This document shows, in pieces, positions 1 to 8,652 of a DNA stretch of 64,000 bases. Made by a program: the position numbers and the translations under genes. Within the stretch, counting starts at the first letter, position 1; each line of letters starts with the position of its first letter. The notes under the pieces are model-generated. The model did no database searches, was not told the origin of the DNA, and worked only from the letters and a program-made list of their open reading frames with translations. The DNA is from Schaedlerella arabinosiphila (GTDB taxonomy: Bacteria; Bacillota; Clostridia; Lachnospirales; Lachnospiraceae), in the NCBI RefSeq assembly GCF_003885045.1, contig NZ_RHJS01000002.1, positions 4,829,302 to 4,893,301 of the forward strand, written 5' to 3'.

Positions 1-104
1 TATCAGCAAAAGCCCACACAGAGGAAGCCGCCACTTTCTTAGAGCAAGATTCTACCACAGTACCAAATTTCGCCTACCGGCTCATTTTGTCCTGCGGGAA
101 TCTT

Positions 105-187
105 GTTGGGGTTGCCACCCCAAGCCCGCCTTTTTGCGGCTTACGCCGCTTGAAAAATCCCCGAAAAAATATTTTCGGATTTTTCAA
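105..187. other. Candidate oriT / palindrome cluster upstream of mobC
   Basis: Three inverted repeats lie close together just before the mobilization genes: TTGGGG/CCCCAA near 112-123, GCGGC/GCCGC at 136-149, and a near-perfect 36-base palindrome at 151-186 with arms TGAAAAATCC and GGATTTTTCA. Palindromes directly 5' of a mobC-relaxase pair are typical of an origin of transfer. The nick site cannot be assigned from sequence alone, and the 151-186 hairpin could instead be a terminator for a gene left of the window. No gene was recognised in 1-264. Confidence 0.4.
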
Positions 188-264
188 AAAACACTTCCGT
201 TTTGCCCCCTGTTTTTCTCCTATTGGTGAGAGGGCAAAGCATAAAAAGAAAGGAGTTGAAAGCC

Positions 265-660
265 ATGAAAAGATACAACACGCCCCACCGCCACCGGGTA
301 ATCAAGACACGCTTGACCGAGGAAGAATATGCAGAGTTTTCCGAGCGTGTCACCCTCTGCAAAATGAGCCAAGCCGAGTTTATCCGGCAAGCCCTTATCA
401 AGTCAAGCATACGCCCGGTCATTACCGTTTCCCCGGTCAATGATGAACTGCTGTCTGCTGTTGGAAAACTCACAGCCGAGTATGGCAAGATAGGCGGCAA
501 CTTGAATCAGATTGCCCGCTGTCTGAACGAGTACGGCGCACCTTATAACGCTCTCTCCCAAGAGGTACGAGCCGCCACAGCGGAGCTTGCCGCCTTGAAG
601 TTTGAAGTCTTGCAGAAAGTAGGTGAAGCCGTTGGCAACGTTCAAACATATCAGCTCTAA
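265..660 (+). CDS. MobC-like relaxosome accessory protein
   Basis: 131-residue protein of the mobilization MobC family. The N-terminus is basic (MKRYNTPHRHRVIKTRLTEE) and reads like a ribbon-helix-helix DNA-binding segment; the C-terminal half carries the family motif GGNLNQIARCLN at about residues 93-104. MobC proteins bind oriT and help the relaxase open DNA at the nick site. The start at 265 was chosen because AAAGGAG sits ten bases upstream; an in-frame ATG at 202 has no such site. The last 38 bases overlap the relaxase gene, as expected for a translationally coupled mob operon. Confidence 0.85.
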   Translation: MKRYNTPHRHRVIKTRLTEEEYAEFSERVTLCKMSQAEFIRQALIKSSIRPVITVSPVNDELLSAVGKLTAEYGKIGGNLNQIARCLNEYGAPYNALSQEVRAATAELAALKFEVLQKVGEAVGNVQTYQL

Positions 661-2263
661 AAACGCCGACTATGGAGCTGCCGAGCAGTACCTAACCTTT
701 GAGCATGACGAGTTTACCATGAAGCCCACCCTTGATGAAAACGGGCGGCTTATACCCCGTGATGATTACCGCATATCTTCCCTTAATTGCGGCTGGGAGG
801 ATTTCGCCATAGCGTGTATGCGCTCCAATCTCCACTATGGGAAAAACCAAAAGAGGGAGGACGTAAAGAGCCACCACTATATCATCAGCTTTGACCCCCG
901 TGACGCACCCGACAACGGCTTGACCGTAGACCGGGCGCAAGCATTGGGCGAGGAATTTTGCAAGACGCATTTCCCCGGACACCAAGCCCTTGTATGCACC
1001 CACCCGGACGGACATAACCACAGCGGTAATATTCATGTGCATATCGTAATCAATTCTTTGCGGATTGCGGAAGTGCCGCTACTTCCCTACATGGAAAGAC
1101 CAGCGGACACAAGGGAGGGCTGTAAGCACCGCTGTACGGACGCAGCTATGGAGTATTTCAAAGCGGAAGTCATGGAGATGTGCCACCGGGAAAACCTCTA
1201 TCAGATTGACTTGCTGAACGGGAGCAATAACCGAGTTACCGAGCGTGAGTATTGGGCGAAACGGAAAGGACAAGCCGCACTGGATAAAGAGAACACTTCC
1301 CTTGCCGCCGCAGGTGAGCCGCCCAAACTTACGAAATTTGAAACCGCCAAAGAGAAGCTACGGCGCACGATCCGCACCGCCCTGTCCTCTGCTACCTCTT
1401 TTGAGGACTTCGCCGGGAAGCTGTTACAGCAAGGCGTGACCGTCAAGGAAAGCCGGGGAAGATTGTCGTATCTCACGCCGGACAGGACGAAGCCCATCAC
1501 CGCCCGGAAGCTGGGTGATGATTTTGACCGTGCCGCCGTACTGGAAACACTCTCCCAAAACGCACAGAACGCCACAAGAGCCGCCGAAAAGCCCTTACCC
1601 AAACAGGAATACTCCCGCAGCATAAAAGACCGTTTACAGCGTAACAAAGCCGCCATAAACGCCCCGAAGAATGACGGAGTACAGCGCATGGTAGACCGGG
1701 AAGCCAAGCGAGCCGAGGGCAAGGGCATAGGATATGACCGCTGGGCGGCTGTCCACAACCTAAAGCAAATGGCGGCGACCATAAGTATTTACGAGGAATC
1801 CGGCTTTTCTTCCCCGGAAGAACTGGAAGCCGCCCTTGCCGCCGCCAGTGCGGGCTTGCATGAAACCACCGGGAAACTGAAAGCCGTGGAAAGCACTTTA
1901 CGGGAGAAAAAAGACTTGCAGAAACAGCTATTAGCCTACATCAAGACCAAGCCAGCCCGTGACGGATTGCGGGCGCAGAAAACGGAGAAAGCCCGGAGAG
2001 CCTACCGGGAGCAGCACGAAAGCGAGTTTATCATTTCCGAATCCGCCGCCCGGCATTTCAAGGCACAGGGAATCTCCAAGCTGCCAGCGTCCAAAGCATT
2101 GCAGACCGAGATTGAGCAGCTTACCAAGAAGAAAAACGCCCTTTACAACGAGTACCGGGAGAAGAAAGAGAACGTCCGGGAATTGCAGACCGTCAAGGGC
2201 AATATCGGGCAGATTTTAAGACGTGAGCCGGAACGGGGAAAGGGGCGGGAAAATGAACGGTAA
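623..2263 (+). CDS. Relaxase of a mobilizable element (MobA/MobL-like, MOBP type)
   Basis: 546-residue relaxase that would nick oriT and stay bound to the transferred strand during mobilization. The HUH metal-binding motif is visible as NIHVHIVINS near residues 135-144, preceded by HPDGHNHSG. N-terminal tyrosines in NADYGAAEQYLTF (residues 14-26) are candidates for the nucleophile. The C-terminal half is rich in Lys/Glu/Arg and probably helical. Translation starts at GTG 623 inside the end of mobC, and the gene overlaps the next one by 11 bases. No type IV secretion genes are visible, so transfer would rely on a helper element or on genes outside the window. Confidence 0.88.
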   Translation: MKPLATFKHISSKNADYGAAEQYLTFEHDEFTMKPTLDENGRLIPRDDYRISSLNCGWEDFAIACMRSNLHYGKNQKREDVKSHHYIISFDPRDAPDNGLTVDRAQALGEEFCKTHFPGHQALVCTHPDGHNHSGNIHVHIVINSLRIAEVPLLPYMERPADTREGCKHRCTDAAMEYFKAEVMEMCHRENLYQIDLLNGSNNRVTEREYWAKRKGQAALDKENTSLAAAGEPPKLTKFETAKEKLRRTIRTALSSATSFEDFAGKLLQQGVTVKESRGRLSYLTPDRTKPITARKLGDDFDRAAVLETLSQNAQNATRAAEKPLPKQEYSRSIKDRLQRNKAAINAPKNDGVQRMVDREAKRAEGKGIGYDRWAAVHNLKQMAATISIYEESGFSSPEELEAALAAASAGLHETTGKLKAVESTLREKKDLQKQLLAYIKTKPARDGLRAQKTEKARRAYREQHESEFIISESAARHFKAQGISKLPASKALQTEIEQLTKKKNALYNEYREKKENVRELQTVKGNIGQILRREPERGKGRENER

Positions 2264-2639
2264 ACGCCCATACATGGACTACCCACAGTACAGAGCCGCC
2301 CGCCGCCTTGTGCATGAGTGCTGCAACTATGACAACGGCAACTGTATCTTGCTGGATAACGGCGAGCCTTGCGTATGTGTACAGAGTATCAGCTATTCCC
2401 TTATGTGCCGCTGGTTCATTGCCGCCGTGCTGCCGCTGGACGGAAAACTGGAAGCCGCCCTTTTGCACCGGGCAGACAGGAAACGCTGTACCGAGTGCGG
2501 CGGGTATTTTCTCCCCAAATCCAACCGGGGGAAATACTGCCCGGATTGCGCCGGACGCATGAAAAGAATCCATGCCGCACAGCGCAAGCGGAAACAGAGG
2601 GGTAAATGTCACGCTTTAGGATATTCCAAACCCCCGTAA
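2253..2639 (+). CDS. Cysteine-rich protein of the mobilizable element
   Basis: 128-residue protein of the cysteine-rich family commonly found between relaxase and replication genes in Clostridia mobilizable elements. Visible features are an N-terminal cluster (HECCNYDNGNC, then GEPCVCVQ) and a C-terminal zinc-ribbon-like CTECGGYFLPK...KYCPDCAGR, followed by a basic tail (KRIHAAQRKRKQRGK). It probably binds zinc and nucleic acid. The start at ATG 2253 has GGGAAAGGGGCGGG upstream and overlaps the relaxase stop, implying coupled translation. The exact function of this family is not established as far as I know. Confidence 0.7.
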   Translation: MNGKRPYMDYPQYRAARRLVHECCNYDNGNCILLDNGEPCVCVQSISYSLMCRWFIAAVLPLDGKLEAALLHRADRKRCTECGGYFLPKSNRGKYCPDCAGRMKRIHAAQRKRKQRGKCHALGYSKPP

Positions 2640-2753
2640 ATCAAGGCTTTTTTGACCGCCCTCAAAGGGTAGCCGATACATTTATCCTTTACCCCCACAA
2701 GAGCTGTTTTAAATGCGTAACAGAAGCCACAGAACAGACCAAAGGAGGAACGA

Positions 2754-3512
2754 ATGGCAGACAACCGCAAATATTACTACCTAAAGCTGAAAGAGAGCTA
2801 TTTTGACGAGGACGCTATCGTGCTGCTGGAAAGTATGCAGGACGGTATGCTCTACTCAAACATTCTCTTGAAGCTGTACCTAAAATCGCTGAAAAACGGG
2901 GGAAAGCTCCAGCTTGCCGAGAATATCCCCTACACCGCACAGATGATAGCCACAATCACCCGCCAGCAAGTCGGCACAGTGGAGAGGGCTTTGCAGATTT
3001 TTATGAAGCTGGGGCTTGTAGAGCCGTTGCAGAACGGGGCTTTATACATGAGCAACATAGAACTCTTAATCGGTCAGTCCTCTACCGAGGGGGAGCGCAA
3101 ACGCCGGGCAAGGCGGGCTTTGCAGGAGCAGAAAGCCCTGCCGGAAGCCGTGGCGGACAAACGTCCACCATATGGGGCGGACATTTGTCCACCAGAGATA
3201 GAGATAGAGATAGATATAGAGTTAGAGATAAAGAGAGAGGGAGAGATAAAAACCGGACAGACCGCCCCCGCCCCTTTTGGCAGATATGAAAACGTATTTT
3301 TGTCAGAAAAAGAGCTTGCGGAGCTGCAAGAGGAACTTCCCGGCAAATGGGAGTATTACATAGACCGCTTATCCGGCTATATCGCTTCCAGCGGGAAGAA
3401 ATACAAGAACCATGCCGCCACTATCCGGCGTTGGGCGGCTGATGACAGGGCAAAGGGGAAGCCTAAAAAGGGAATCCCCGACTATACCTACAAGGAGGGC
3501 GAGAGCCTTTGA
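2754..3512 (+). CDS. Replisome organizer-like replication protein
   Basis: 252-residue protein beginning MADNRKYYYLKLKESYF, the signature of the phage replisome-organizer N-terminal (winged-helix) domain that binds an origin. Residues about 1-120 form this domain; a repetitive, acidic linker (encoded by GAGATAGAGATAGAGATAGA, about residues 145-165) separates it from a C-terminal DnaD-like region ending in KGIPDYTYKEGESL. The ribosome site AAAGGAGG lies just upstream. Together with the next gene, a helicase-loader-type ATPase, it forms the element's autonomous replication pair, so the excised circle may replicate. Confidence 0.8.
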   Translation: MADNRKYYYLKLKESYFDEDAIVLLESMQDGMLYSNILLKLYLKSLKNGGKLQLAENIPYTAQMIATITRQQVGTVERALQIFMKLGLVEPLQNGALYMSNIELLIGQSSTEGERKRRARRALQEQKALPEAVADKRPPYGADICPPEIEIEIDIELEIKREGEIKTGQTAPAPFGRYENVFLSEKELAELQEELPGKWEYYIDRLSGYIASSGKKYKNHAATIRRWAADDRAKGKPKKGIPDYTYKEGESL

Positions 3513-3575
3513 CAGCATAGATACAACGCCCCGTAAACAGGGCGTGAAAGACCATGAACAAGGAGGAATGATTTT

Positions 3576-4427
3576 ATGAGTGATTATGATAACGCTGTTT
3601 TCCGGCTTGCCACGGCACAGGAAGCAGAGCCGGAGGACTACACGGGCGAGGACGGGCTTTTGTATTGCGGGAGCTGCCGCCAGCCCAAAGAAGCCTATTT
3701 CCCGGAGGGCAAGACCTTTTTCGGACGTGACCGGCACCCCAGAGAATGTGACTGCCAGCGGAAACGCCGGGAAATGCTGGAAGCCGCCGACCGGGAGCAG
3801 AAGCACCGGGAGGAAGTGGAACGGCTGAAAAGAAAGGGCTTCACCGACCCGGCTATGAGGGAATGGACGTTTGGGAACGACAACGGCAAATGCTCCCAAA
3901 TGGTGAAAGCCCGTGCCTATGTGGAACAATGGGAGCAGATAAAGGACGGAAACCACGGAATGATTTTGTGGGGAGAAGTCGGCACAGGCAAGAGCTATTT
4001 TGCCGGGTGTATCGCCAATGCCCTCATGGAGAAAGAGGTTTCCGTGTGCATGACGAACTTTGCCCTTATCCTCAATGACCTTGCCGCCAGCTACAAGGAC
4101 AGGAACGAATACATATCCCGCCTTTGCAGCTTCCCCCTGCTTATCCTTGACGATTTCGGCATGGAGCGTAGCACGGAATACGGGCTTGAACAGGTTTACA
4201 ACGTGGTTGACAGCCGATACCGCAGCCAAAAGCCGCTGATAGTCACCACAAATTTGACGCTGGAAGAATTGCAGAACCCGGAGGACACGCCCCACGCCCG
4301 GATTTATGACCGCCTTATTGAAATGTGTTCCCCTGTCTGCATTACCGGGGAGAATTTCAGAAAAGCCAAAGCAAGGGAGAAAATGGAACAGCTTAAAAAG
4401 CTGCTGAACAGAAAGGAGAGCCTATGA
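3576..4427 (+). CDS. DnaC-like helicase loader ATPase
   Basis: 283-residue AAA+ ATPase of the DnaC/IstB type. An N-terminal Cys-rich zinc-binding part (LLYCGSCRQPK...RECDCQRKR, residues 28-63) precedes the ATPase core with Walker A GEVGTGKS (about 134-141) and Walker B LLILDDFG (about 188-195). It would load the replicative helicase at the origin recognised by the upstream replisome organizer. RBS AAGGAGG. The stop overlaps the start of the next gene (ATGA). Confidence 0.87.
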   Translation: MSDYDNAVFRLATAQEAEPEDYTGEDGLLYCGSCRQPKEAYFPEGKTFFGRDRHPRECDCQRKRREMLEAADREQKHREEVERLKRKGFTDPAMREWTFGNDNGKCSQMVKARAYVEQWEQIKDGNHGMILWGEVGTGKSYFAGCIANALMEKEVSVCMTNFALILNDLAASYKDRNEYISRLCSFPLLILDDFGMERSTEYGLEQVYNVVDSRYRSQKPLIVTTNLTLEELQNPEDTPHARIYDRLIEMCSPVCITGENFRKAKAREKMEQLKKLLNRKESL

Positions 4428-4621
4428 CCGACACCCCCAACAGAAGCACCGCCACTACCGCCCGCCGCCCGGATTGTGTGACCGAGGTACGCCGGGGGAA
4501 CACCGTCCTTGTGGTTTCCGGCTATTTCAAACAGGACGCTACCGCCACCGCCGCCGACAAGATGATGAAAGTGCTGGAAGCGGAAAGCGCAGCCGGACAC
4601 AAGCCGCCATTTACCGCATAA
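4424..4621 (+). CDS. TnpW-like small transposon protein
   Basis: 65-residue protein with the core DCVTEVRRGNTVLVVSGYF followed by KQDATATAADKMMKVLE. It resembles the small 'TnpW' proteins encoded beside large serine recombinases in Tn4451-type mobilizable transposons. Its function is unknown. It starts in a 4-base overlap with the DnaC-like gene, so it is the last gene of the mob/rep operon. Confidence 0.7.
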   Translation: MTDTPNRSTATTARRPDCVTEVRRGNTVLVVSGYFKQDATATAADKMMKVLEAESAAGHKPPFTA

Positions 4622-4672
4622 ACCGGGCATGAAAAAGCGGTCATGCCGTGGAGTATGACCGCCAGTTCCTGC

Positions 4673-5119
4673 CTATTTTCTTTTTTGGAATTTTTCGACT
4701 GAAAATTCGTATGCTTCTTGAATAAGGGGCTTTAACCGTTCAAATGTCTGTTTGGACGGATTTAGGACGCTTACCCACCCCATCCAAGCATAAACCGGGT
4801 GGGGAATGATAATGTCTAAAGCAGTGAAATCACAATCCATATCCACGACACCGCCCGCCGCCGGACGTGCCGGAATTTTACCATACATCTTTTGGAATGT
4901 GCTTTTTCGCAGCCCAAGATTGACACGGTAAATACCTGTTCTGTCAAGATTGGACGCTTTATCGTTATCACCGTCTTTTTCCTTAACAGTCAGAACATAT
5001 ACGCCACGTTTTAATACAAGACCGGGATTGTAGAAAATCCCTTTTTCGCCCCAACTTTCAACGAGTACCGTACCGTTTAAGGAGGAAAGGCAGTAATCCA
5101 ATATTTGTTTTGCTTCCAT
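4673..5119 (-). CDS. DUF6194 family protein, probable cargo gene
   Basis: 148-residue protein beginning MEAKQILDYCLSSLNGTVL and containing VLTVKEKDGDNDKASNLDR and the motif YRVNLGLRK; it resembles DUF6194 proteins, whose role is unknown and whose fold recalls MmcQ/YjbR-like DNA-binding proteins. It is the only gene on the minus strand within the element, lying between the replication operon and the recombinase, which suggests a passenger gene. RBS evidence is weak (AGGTAG before the start). The family name is from memory of its motifs and needs a profile search. Confidence 0.6.
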   Translation of the reverse strand: MEAKQILDYCLSSLNGTVLVESWGEKGIFYNPGLVLKRGVYVLTVKEKDGDNDKASNLDRTGIYRVNLGLRKSTFQKMYGKIPARPAAGGVVDMDCDFTALDIIIPHPVYAWMGWVSVLNPSKQTFERLKPLIQEAYEFSVEKFQKRK

Positions 5120-5262
5120 AGTGTTCTACCTCACAAAATATAAAATAAAGAGCTGTCGGATTATTGTAGCACAAATCAGAGATTATTTCCATAAACATCT
5201 AATTTGCGACAAGCCTTAATGAAAAACCGTGATATTTTTCGACATAAAGTAGCAAAAAGAAC

Positions 5263-5292
5263 TGTACAGCCCACCCCGCCCTATGCTATAAT
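5263..5292 (+). promoter_or_regulatory. Sigma-70 type promoter for the serine recombinase
   Basis: TGTACA at 5263-5268 and a perfect TATAAT at 5287-5292 are separated by 18 bases and point toward the recombinase gene, whose start is 45 bases further on. Confidence 0.6.
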
Positions 5293-5337
5293 AAACCTAC
5301 GGAATAGTGGGGCTGGCTGTCGGAAACGGAGGAATCT

Positions 5338-6960
5338 ATGTCAAGACAGACCACCCAGCAACTTATTACCGCCCTATATCCGAGATTATCCCATGAGGAC
5401 GAGCTTTCCGGGGAATCCAATTCCATAAGCAACCAGAAAAGAATTCTTGAAGCCTACGCAAAACAGAACGGCTTTACCAACCTCAAATGGTACACGGACG
5501 ACGGATTCTCCGGGGCGAATTTCCAAAGACCCGGCTTCCAGTCCATGCTTGCCGACATTGAAGCGGGGCTTGTGGGAACAGTCATTGTAAAGGATATGTC
5601 ACGGTTAGGGCGAAACTATCTTCAAGTGGGAATGTATACGGAAATGATTTTCCCACAGAAAAACGTCCGTTTCATTGCTATCAATGACGGCGTTGACAGC
5701 GCACAGGGCGAGAATGACTTTGCACCTTTGCGTAATATTTTTAACGAATGGCTGGTGAGGGATACGAGCAAGAAAATCAGAGCGGTCAAGAGGTCAAAAG
5801 GCATGAGCGGGAAGCCCGTCACAAGCAAGCCCGTGTACGGCTACCTCATGGACGAGGACGAAAATTTCATCATTGACGAGGAAGCCGCCCCCGTGGTAAA
5901 GCAGATTTACAGCCTATGCCTTGCCGGGAACGGTCCGACCAAGATAGCCCGTATGCTCACGGAGCAGGAAATCCCCACGCCGGGAACGCTGGAATACCGC
6001 CGGACAGGGAGAACCCGCCGCTACCACCCCGGCTATGAGTGCAAGTGGGCGGCGAACACCGTGGTGCATATCCTTGAAAACCGGGAATACACGGGCTGCC
6101 TTGTGAACTTCAAGACCACCACCCAATCCTACAAGTGCAGCAAGATTATCTACAACAGCGAGGACAAACAGGCAATCTTTGAGAACCACCACGAGCAGAT
6201 AATCGACAGGGACACATGGGAACGGGTGCAGGAGCTGCGCAAGCAGCGCAAACGCCCTAACCGCTATGATGAAGTGGGCTTGTTCTCCGGCATACTCTTT
6301 TGTGCCGACTGCGGCAGCGTCATGTACCAGCAGAGGTATCAGACGGAAAAACGGCGGCAGGACTGCTATATCTGCGGCAGCTACAAGAAGCGCACGGCAG
6401 ACTGTACGGCGCACTTTATCCGCACCGACCTGTTGACCGAGGGAGTGACCGAGAACCTACGGAAAGTCACCAGCTACGCCGCAAAGCACGAAGCCCGGTT
6501 TATGAAGCTGTTGACCGAGCAGACCGAGGACGGGAGCAAACGCCGGAACGCCGCCAAGAAGAAAGAACTGGAAGCGGCAGAAAAACGGATTGCGGAACTC
6601 TCCGCTATCTTCAAGCGGCTGTATGAGGACAGCGTGACCGGGCGCATATCGGACGAGCGTTTCACGGAACTGTCGGCAGACTACGAAGCCGAGCAAAAGG
6701 AACTGAAAGAACGTGCCGCCGTTCTGCAGGGCGAGCTTTCAAGGACGCTGGAAGCCACGGCGAACGCTGAAAAGTTTATGAAAGTGGTACGCAAGTACAC
6801 CAGCTTTGAGGAACTCACCCCTACCCTGTTACGGGAGTTTGTGGAGAAAATCGTAATCCACGAATCGGAAGCCCTTGACGGGAAACGCCGGGGGAAGCTC
6901 CGCAGACAGGAAATCGAAATCTTTTACTCTTTTGTCGGCAAGGTAGAGTTGCCCGACTAA
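5338..6960 (+). CDS. Large serine recombinase (TnpX-like integrase/excisionase)
   Basis: 540-residue site-specific recombinase that would excise and integrate the element. The resolvase catalytic domain has the nucleophile in YPRLSHEDE (Ser18) and the conserved VKDMSRLGRN segment near residue 85. It is followed by the 'Recombinase' domain (SKPVYGYLMDE), a zinc ribbon (CADCGSVMYQ...CYICGSYKK, about 322-347), a coiled-coil-rich region and a DUF4368-type C-terminus (LREFVEKIVIHE). RBS CGGAGGAATCT precedes ATG 5338. It is the last gene before the element boundary, which lies somewhere in 6961-7114. Confidence 0.92.
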   Translation: MSRQTTQQLITALYPRLSHEDELSGESNSISNQKRILEAYAKQNGFTNLKWYTDDGFSGANFQRPGFQSMLADIEAGLVGTVIVKDMSRLGRNYLQVGMYTEMIFPQKNVRFIAINDGVDSAQGENDFAPLRNIFNEWLVRDTSKKIRAVKRSKGMSGKPVTSKPVYGYLMDEDENFIIDEEAAPVVKQIYSLCLAGNGPTKIARMLTEQEIPTPGTLEYRRTGRTRRYHPGYECKWAANTVVHILENREYTGCLVNFKTTTQSYKCSKIIYNSEDKQAIFENHHEQIIDRDTWERVQELRKQRKRPNRYDEVGLFSGILFCADCGSVMYQQRYQTEKRRQDCYICGSYKKRTADCTAHFIRTDLLTEGVTENLRKVTSYAAKHEARFMKLLTEQTEDGSKRRNAAKKKELEAAEKRIAELSAIFKRLYEDSVTGRISDERFTELSADYEAEQKELKERAAVLQGELSRTLEATANAEKFMKVVRKYTSFEELTPTLLREFVEKIVIHESEALDGKRRGKLRRQEIEIFYSFVGKVELPD

Positions 6961-7046
6961 AGCCCGACCCGTCCGGCAGTCAGCCGGATAGGGAACGGCA
7001 AAATTTTTTACACTTCTTTTACTTCTTTATCTCACATGAGCAAAAG

Positions 7047-7076
7047 CGGAGGGCTTCCCACGCTCTCCGCTTTCTT
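7047..7076 (+). terminator. Hairpin after the recombinase gene
   Basis: GCGGAG...CTCCGC arms with a short spacer, followed by TTTCTT. It would end recombinase transcription and lies next to the inferred right end of the element. Confidence 0.5.
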
Positions 7077-7114
7077 ATATCCATCATGCCACCCAAGTGT
7101 AAGATGAAATGTCC

Positions 7115-8185
7115 CTATTCAAACCTGACCGACTCCCCCGTCCGTCCGGATTCCCTGACCGCGTCCATCAGCGCGAGCACTCTCCTCGTCTCCGGAATCT
7201 GCACGAGAAATTCTTCTTCCCCGAAGTATGCCCTTCTGTAATTCTCAAAAAATCCCTTATGCGTTGTATCTGCCAGCGGAACCGGTTCGGTGAGGATCTT
7301 TCCCTCCGGCGGAGGGCCGAAGGAGCGCGTGGGGCCTGCTGCCGTCATGGTTCTCTCGCCACCCACATTTTTCAGGAGCCCGGCGGTGCGCACGATCTTT
7401 CCCTCCGGAGCAAATCCGTCCAGATAGGCGCTCCCCTGATTGCCTCCTATGAACCAGTGGCGTTCGAACCACTTGTCATGCATCTTGTCTGTGAGGAAAT
7501 ACGTTCCAAGCTCCACTTCCGCCGTAACATGATTGTCAAACCGCATCAGAATTTTGAAATAATCATCCACCTCAAAATTGATGACATTTCTGATATCTGC
7601 ATAGACGCTGGTGAGCTTTGCCCCCGGCATCATCCACAAAATCTGATCCAGCAGATGCACGCCCCAGTCATACAGCATCCCGCCGCCTTCACTGATCTGT
7701 ACATGCCAGTCGTGCATATTTCCGTTAAATCCATACAGGCTGCTCTTGATGGTGTACACCTCTCCCAGCGAGCCCTGGTCAAAAATCTCCTTTGCCGTTC
7801 GGAAATCCCGGTCCAGCCTGCGCTGATGGTGTACCGTAAATTTTACGCCGCACGCTTTGGTCACGCGCACCATATCATCCAGCTCTTCCAGACTCATTGC
7901 GACGGGCTTCTCACAGATGATATCCTTTCCTGCCCGTGCGGCCTGGAGCACCAGGTCATGATGCTGGTTATTATTTGCCGCGATCAGTACCACCTGCACC
8001 TCCGGATCCCGGAACAGTTCTTCATTTGAAGTATACCTTTTCAGTCCTTCTTTCACATCCTCAAGCTGTTTTGGATCCATATCGGCAATTCCGACTACAC
8101 GGAAGCCCTCCGTCTCTGTCAGCATCTTCTCGTGCTCGTGCCCCATAAATCCATGACCGATCAACCCAATTCTGATCTCTTCCAT
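7115..8185 (-). CDS. Gfo/Idh/MocA family oxidoreductase 1
   Basis: 356-residue NAD(P)-dependent sugar oxidoreductase. The N-terminal Rossmann motif is GLIGHGFMG (residues 8-16), followed by the cofactor/catalytic CEKPVA near residue 95 and the substrate-domain motif GGGMLYDWGVHLLDQILW near 170. It is the last gene of the operon, 12 bases after the DUF6379 gene. In C-glycoside degradation clusters, enzymes of this family oxidise the C3 hydroxyl of the sugar or reduce the released 3-keto sugar; which step this one does cannot be told from sequence. Transcription runs toward the mobile element, whose end lies within about 150 bases of the stop. Confidence 0.88.
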   Translation of the reverse strand: MEEIRIGLIGHGFMGHEHEKMLTETEGFRVVGIADMDPKQLEDVKEGLKRYTSNEELFRDPEVQVVLIAANNNQHHDLVLQAARAGKDIICEKPVAMSLEELDDMVRVTKACGVKFTVHHQRRLDRDFRTAKEIFDQGSLGEVYTIKSSLYGFNGNMHDWHVQISEGGGMLYDWGVHLLDQILWMMPGAKLTSVYADIRNVINFEVDDYFKILMRFDNHVTAEVELGTYFLTDKMHDKWFERHWFIGGNQGSAYLDGFAPEGKIVRTAGLLKNVGGERTMTAAGPTRSFGPPPEGKILTEPVPLADTTHKGFFENYRRAYFGEEEFLVQIPETRRVLALMDAVRESGRTGESVRFE

Positions 8186-8197
8186 ATTCTAAGTCTC

Positions 8198-8641
8198 CTA
8201 TACGATCAGCAGTCTTCTCTCATTTACATGGTGCCCAAATTCCGGCATATACATCTTGCTCTCTTCATCCGGGTCCAGCGCGTCCTGCATGATCGGCGGC
8301 ATATAGGATGAGGTAAAACAGAATCCGAACTTCAGGTCATGATAGCCCTGTCCGAGTCCTCCCGCCTTTTTCACTTTGATCACCGCCGGCTCCGTCACCG
8401 CCCAGTGCGTCTCCATATCGGACTTCATTTCCTCAAAGGAAAAATCCTTTCCATGGATATGCCAAACGATCTCTTCTCTTTCAAACCGCTCTCCGTCTAC
8501 AAAGAGCGTTCCGGGCCGTAACTGGCTTAGGAAAATCCCTCTGTAATAGGGAAGCCTGACCTTAAACTGGAATCCCGTAACCGCTCCGTCCTCTTTTACA
8601 TTTCTAAAACCAACCGACTGAATTACTTCTTTTTCAAGCAT
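8198..8641 (-). CDS. DUF6379 protein, C-glycoside deglycosidase beta-subunit-like
   Basis: 147-residue protein (start MLEKEVIQSVGFRN) of the DUF6379 family. It is predicted to be mostly beta strand, with GFQFKVRLPYYRGIFLSQL near the N-terminus. In characterised C-deglycosidases (DgpBC, CarBC) the small beta subunit is of this type and forms a complex with a TIM-barrel alpha subunit. The adjacent upstream gene here, only 11 bases away, encodes exactly such a barrel, so a heteromeric enzyme is likely. AGGAGGTGAAGCT precedes ATG 8641; an earlier ATG at 8668 lacks this site and overlaps the previous gene. Confidence 0.75.
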   Translation of the reverse strand: MLEKEVIQSVGFRNVKEDGAVTGFQFKVRLPYYRGIFLSQLRPGTLFVDGERFEREEIVWHIHGKDFSFEEMKSDMETHWAVTEPAVIKVKKAGGLGQGYHDLKFGFCFTSSYMPPIMQDALDPDEESKMYMPEFGHHVNERRLLIV

Positions 8642-8652
8642 AGCTTCACCTC

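Noticed and set aside
3186..3245. GAGATA simple repeat inside the replisome organizer gene as a possible phase-variable tract
   Set aside because: The six-base unit keeps the frame whatever the copy number and encodes an acidic linker, so an on/off switch is not possible.
7109..8029. Long open frame antisense to the first Gfo/Idh/MocA gene
   Set aside because: It has no ribosome site, no recognisable domain and lies fully opposite a gene with clear motifs.
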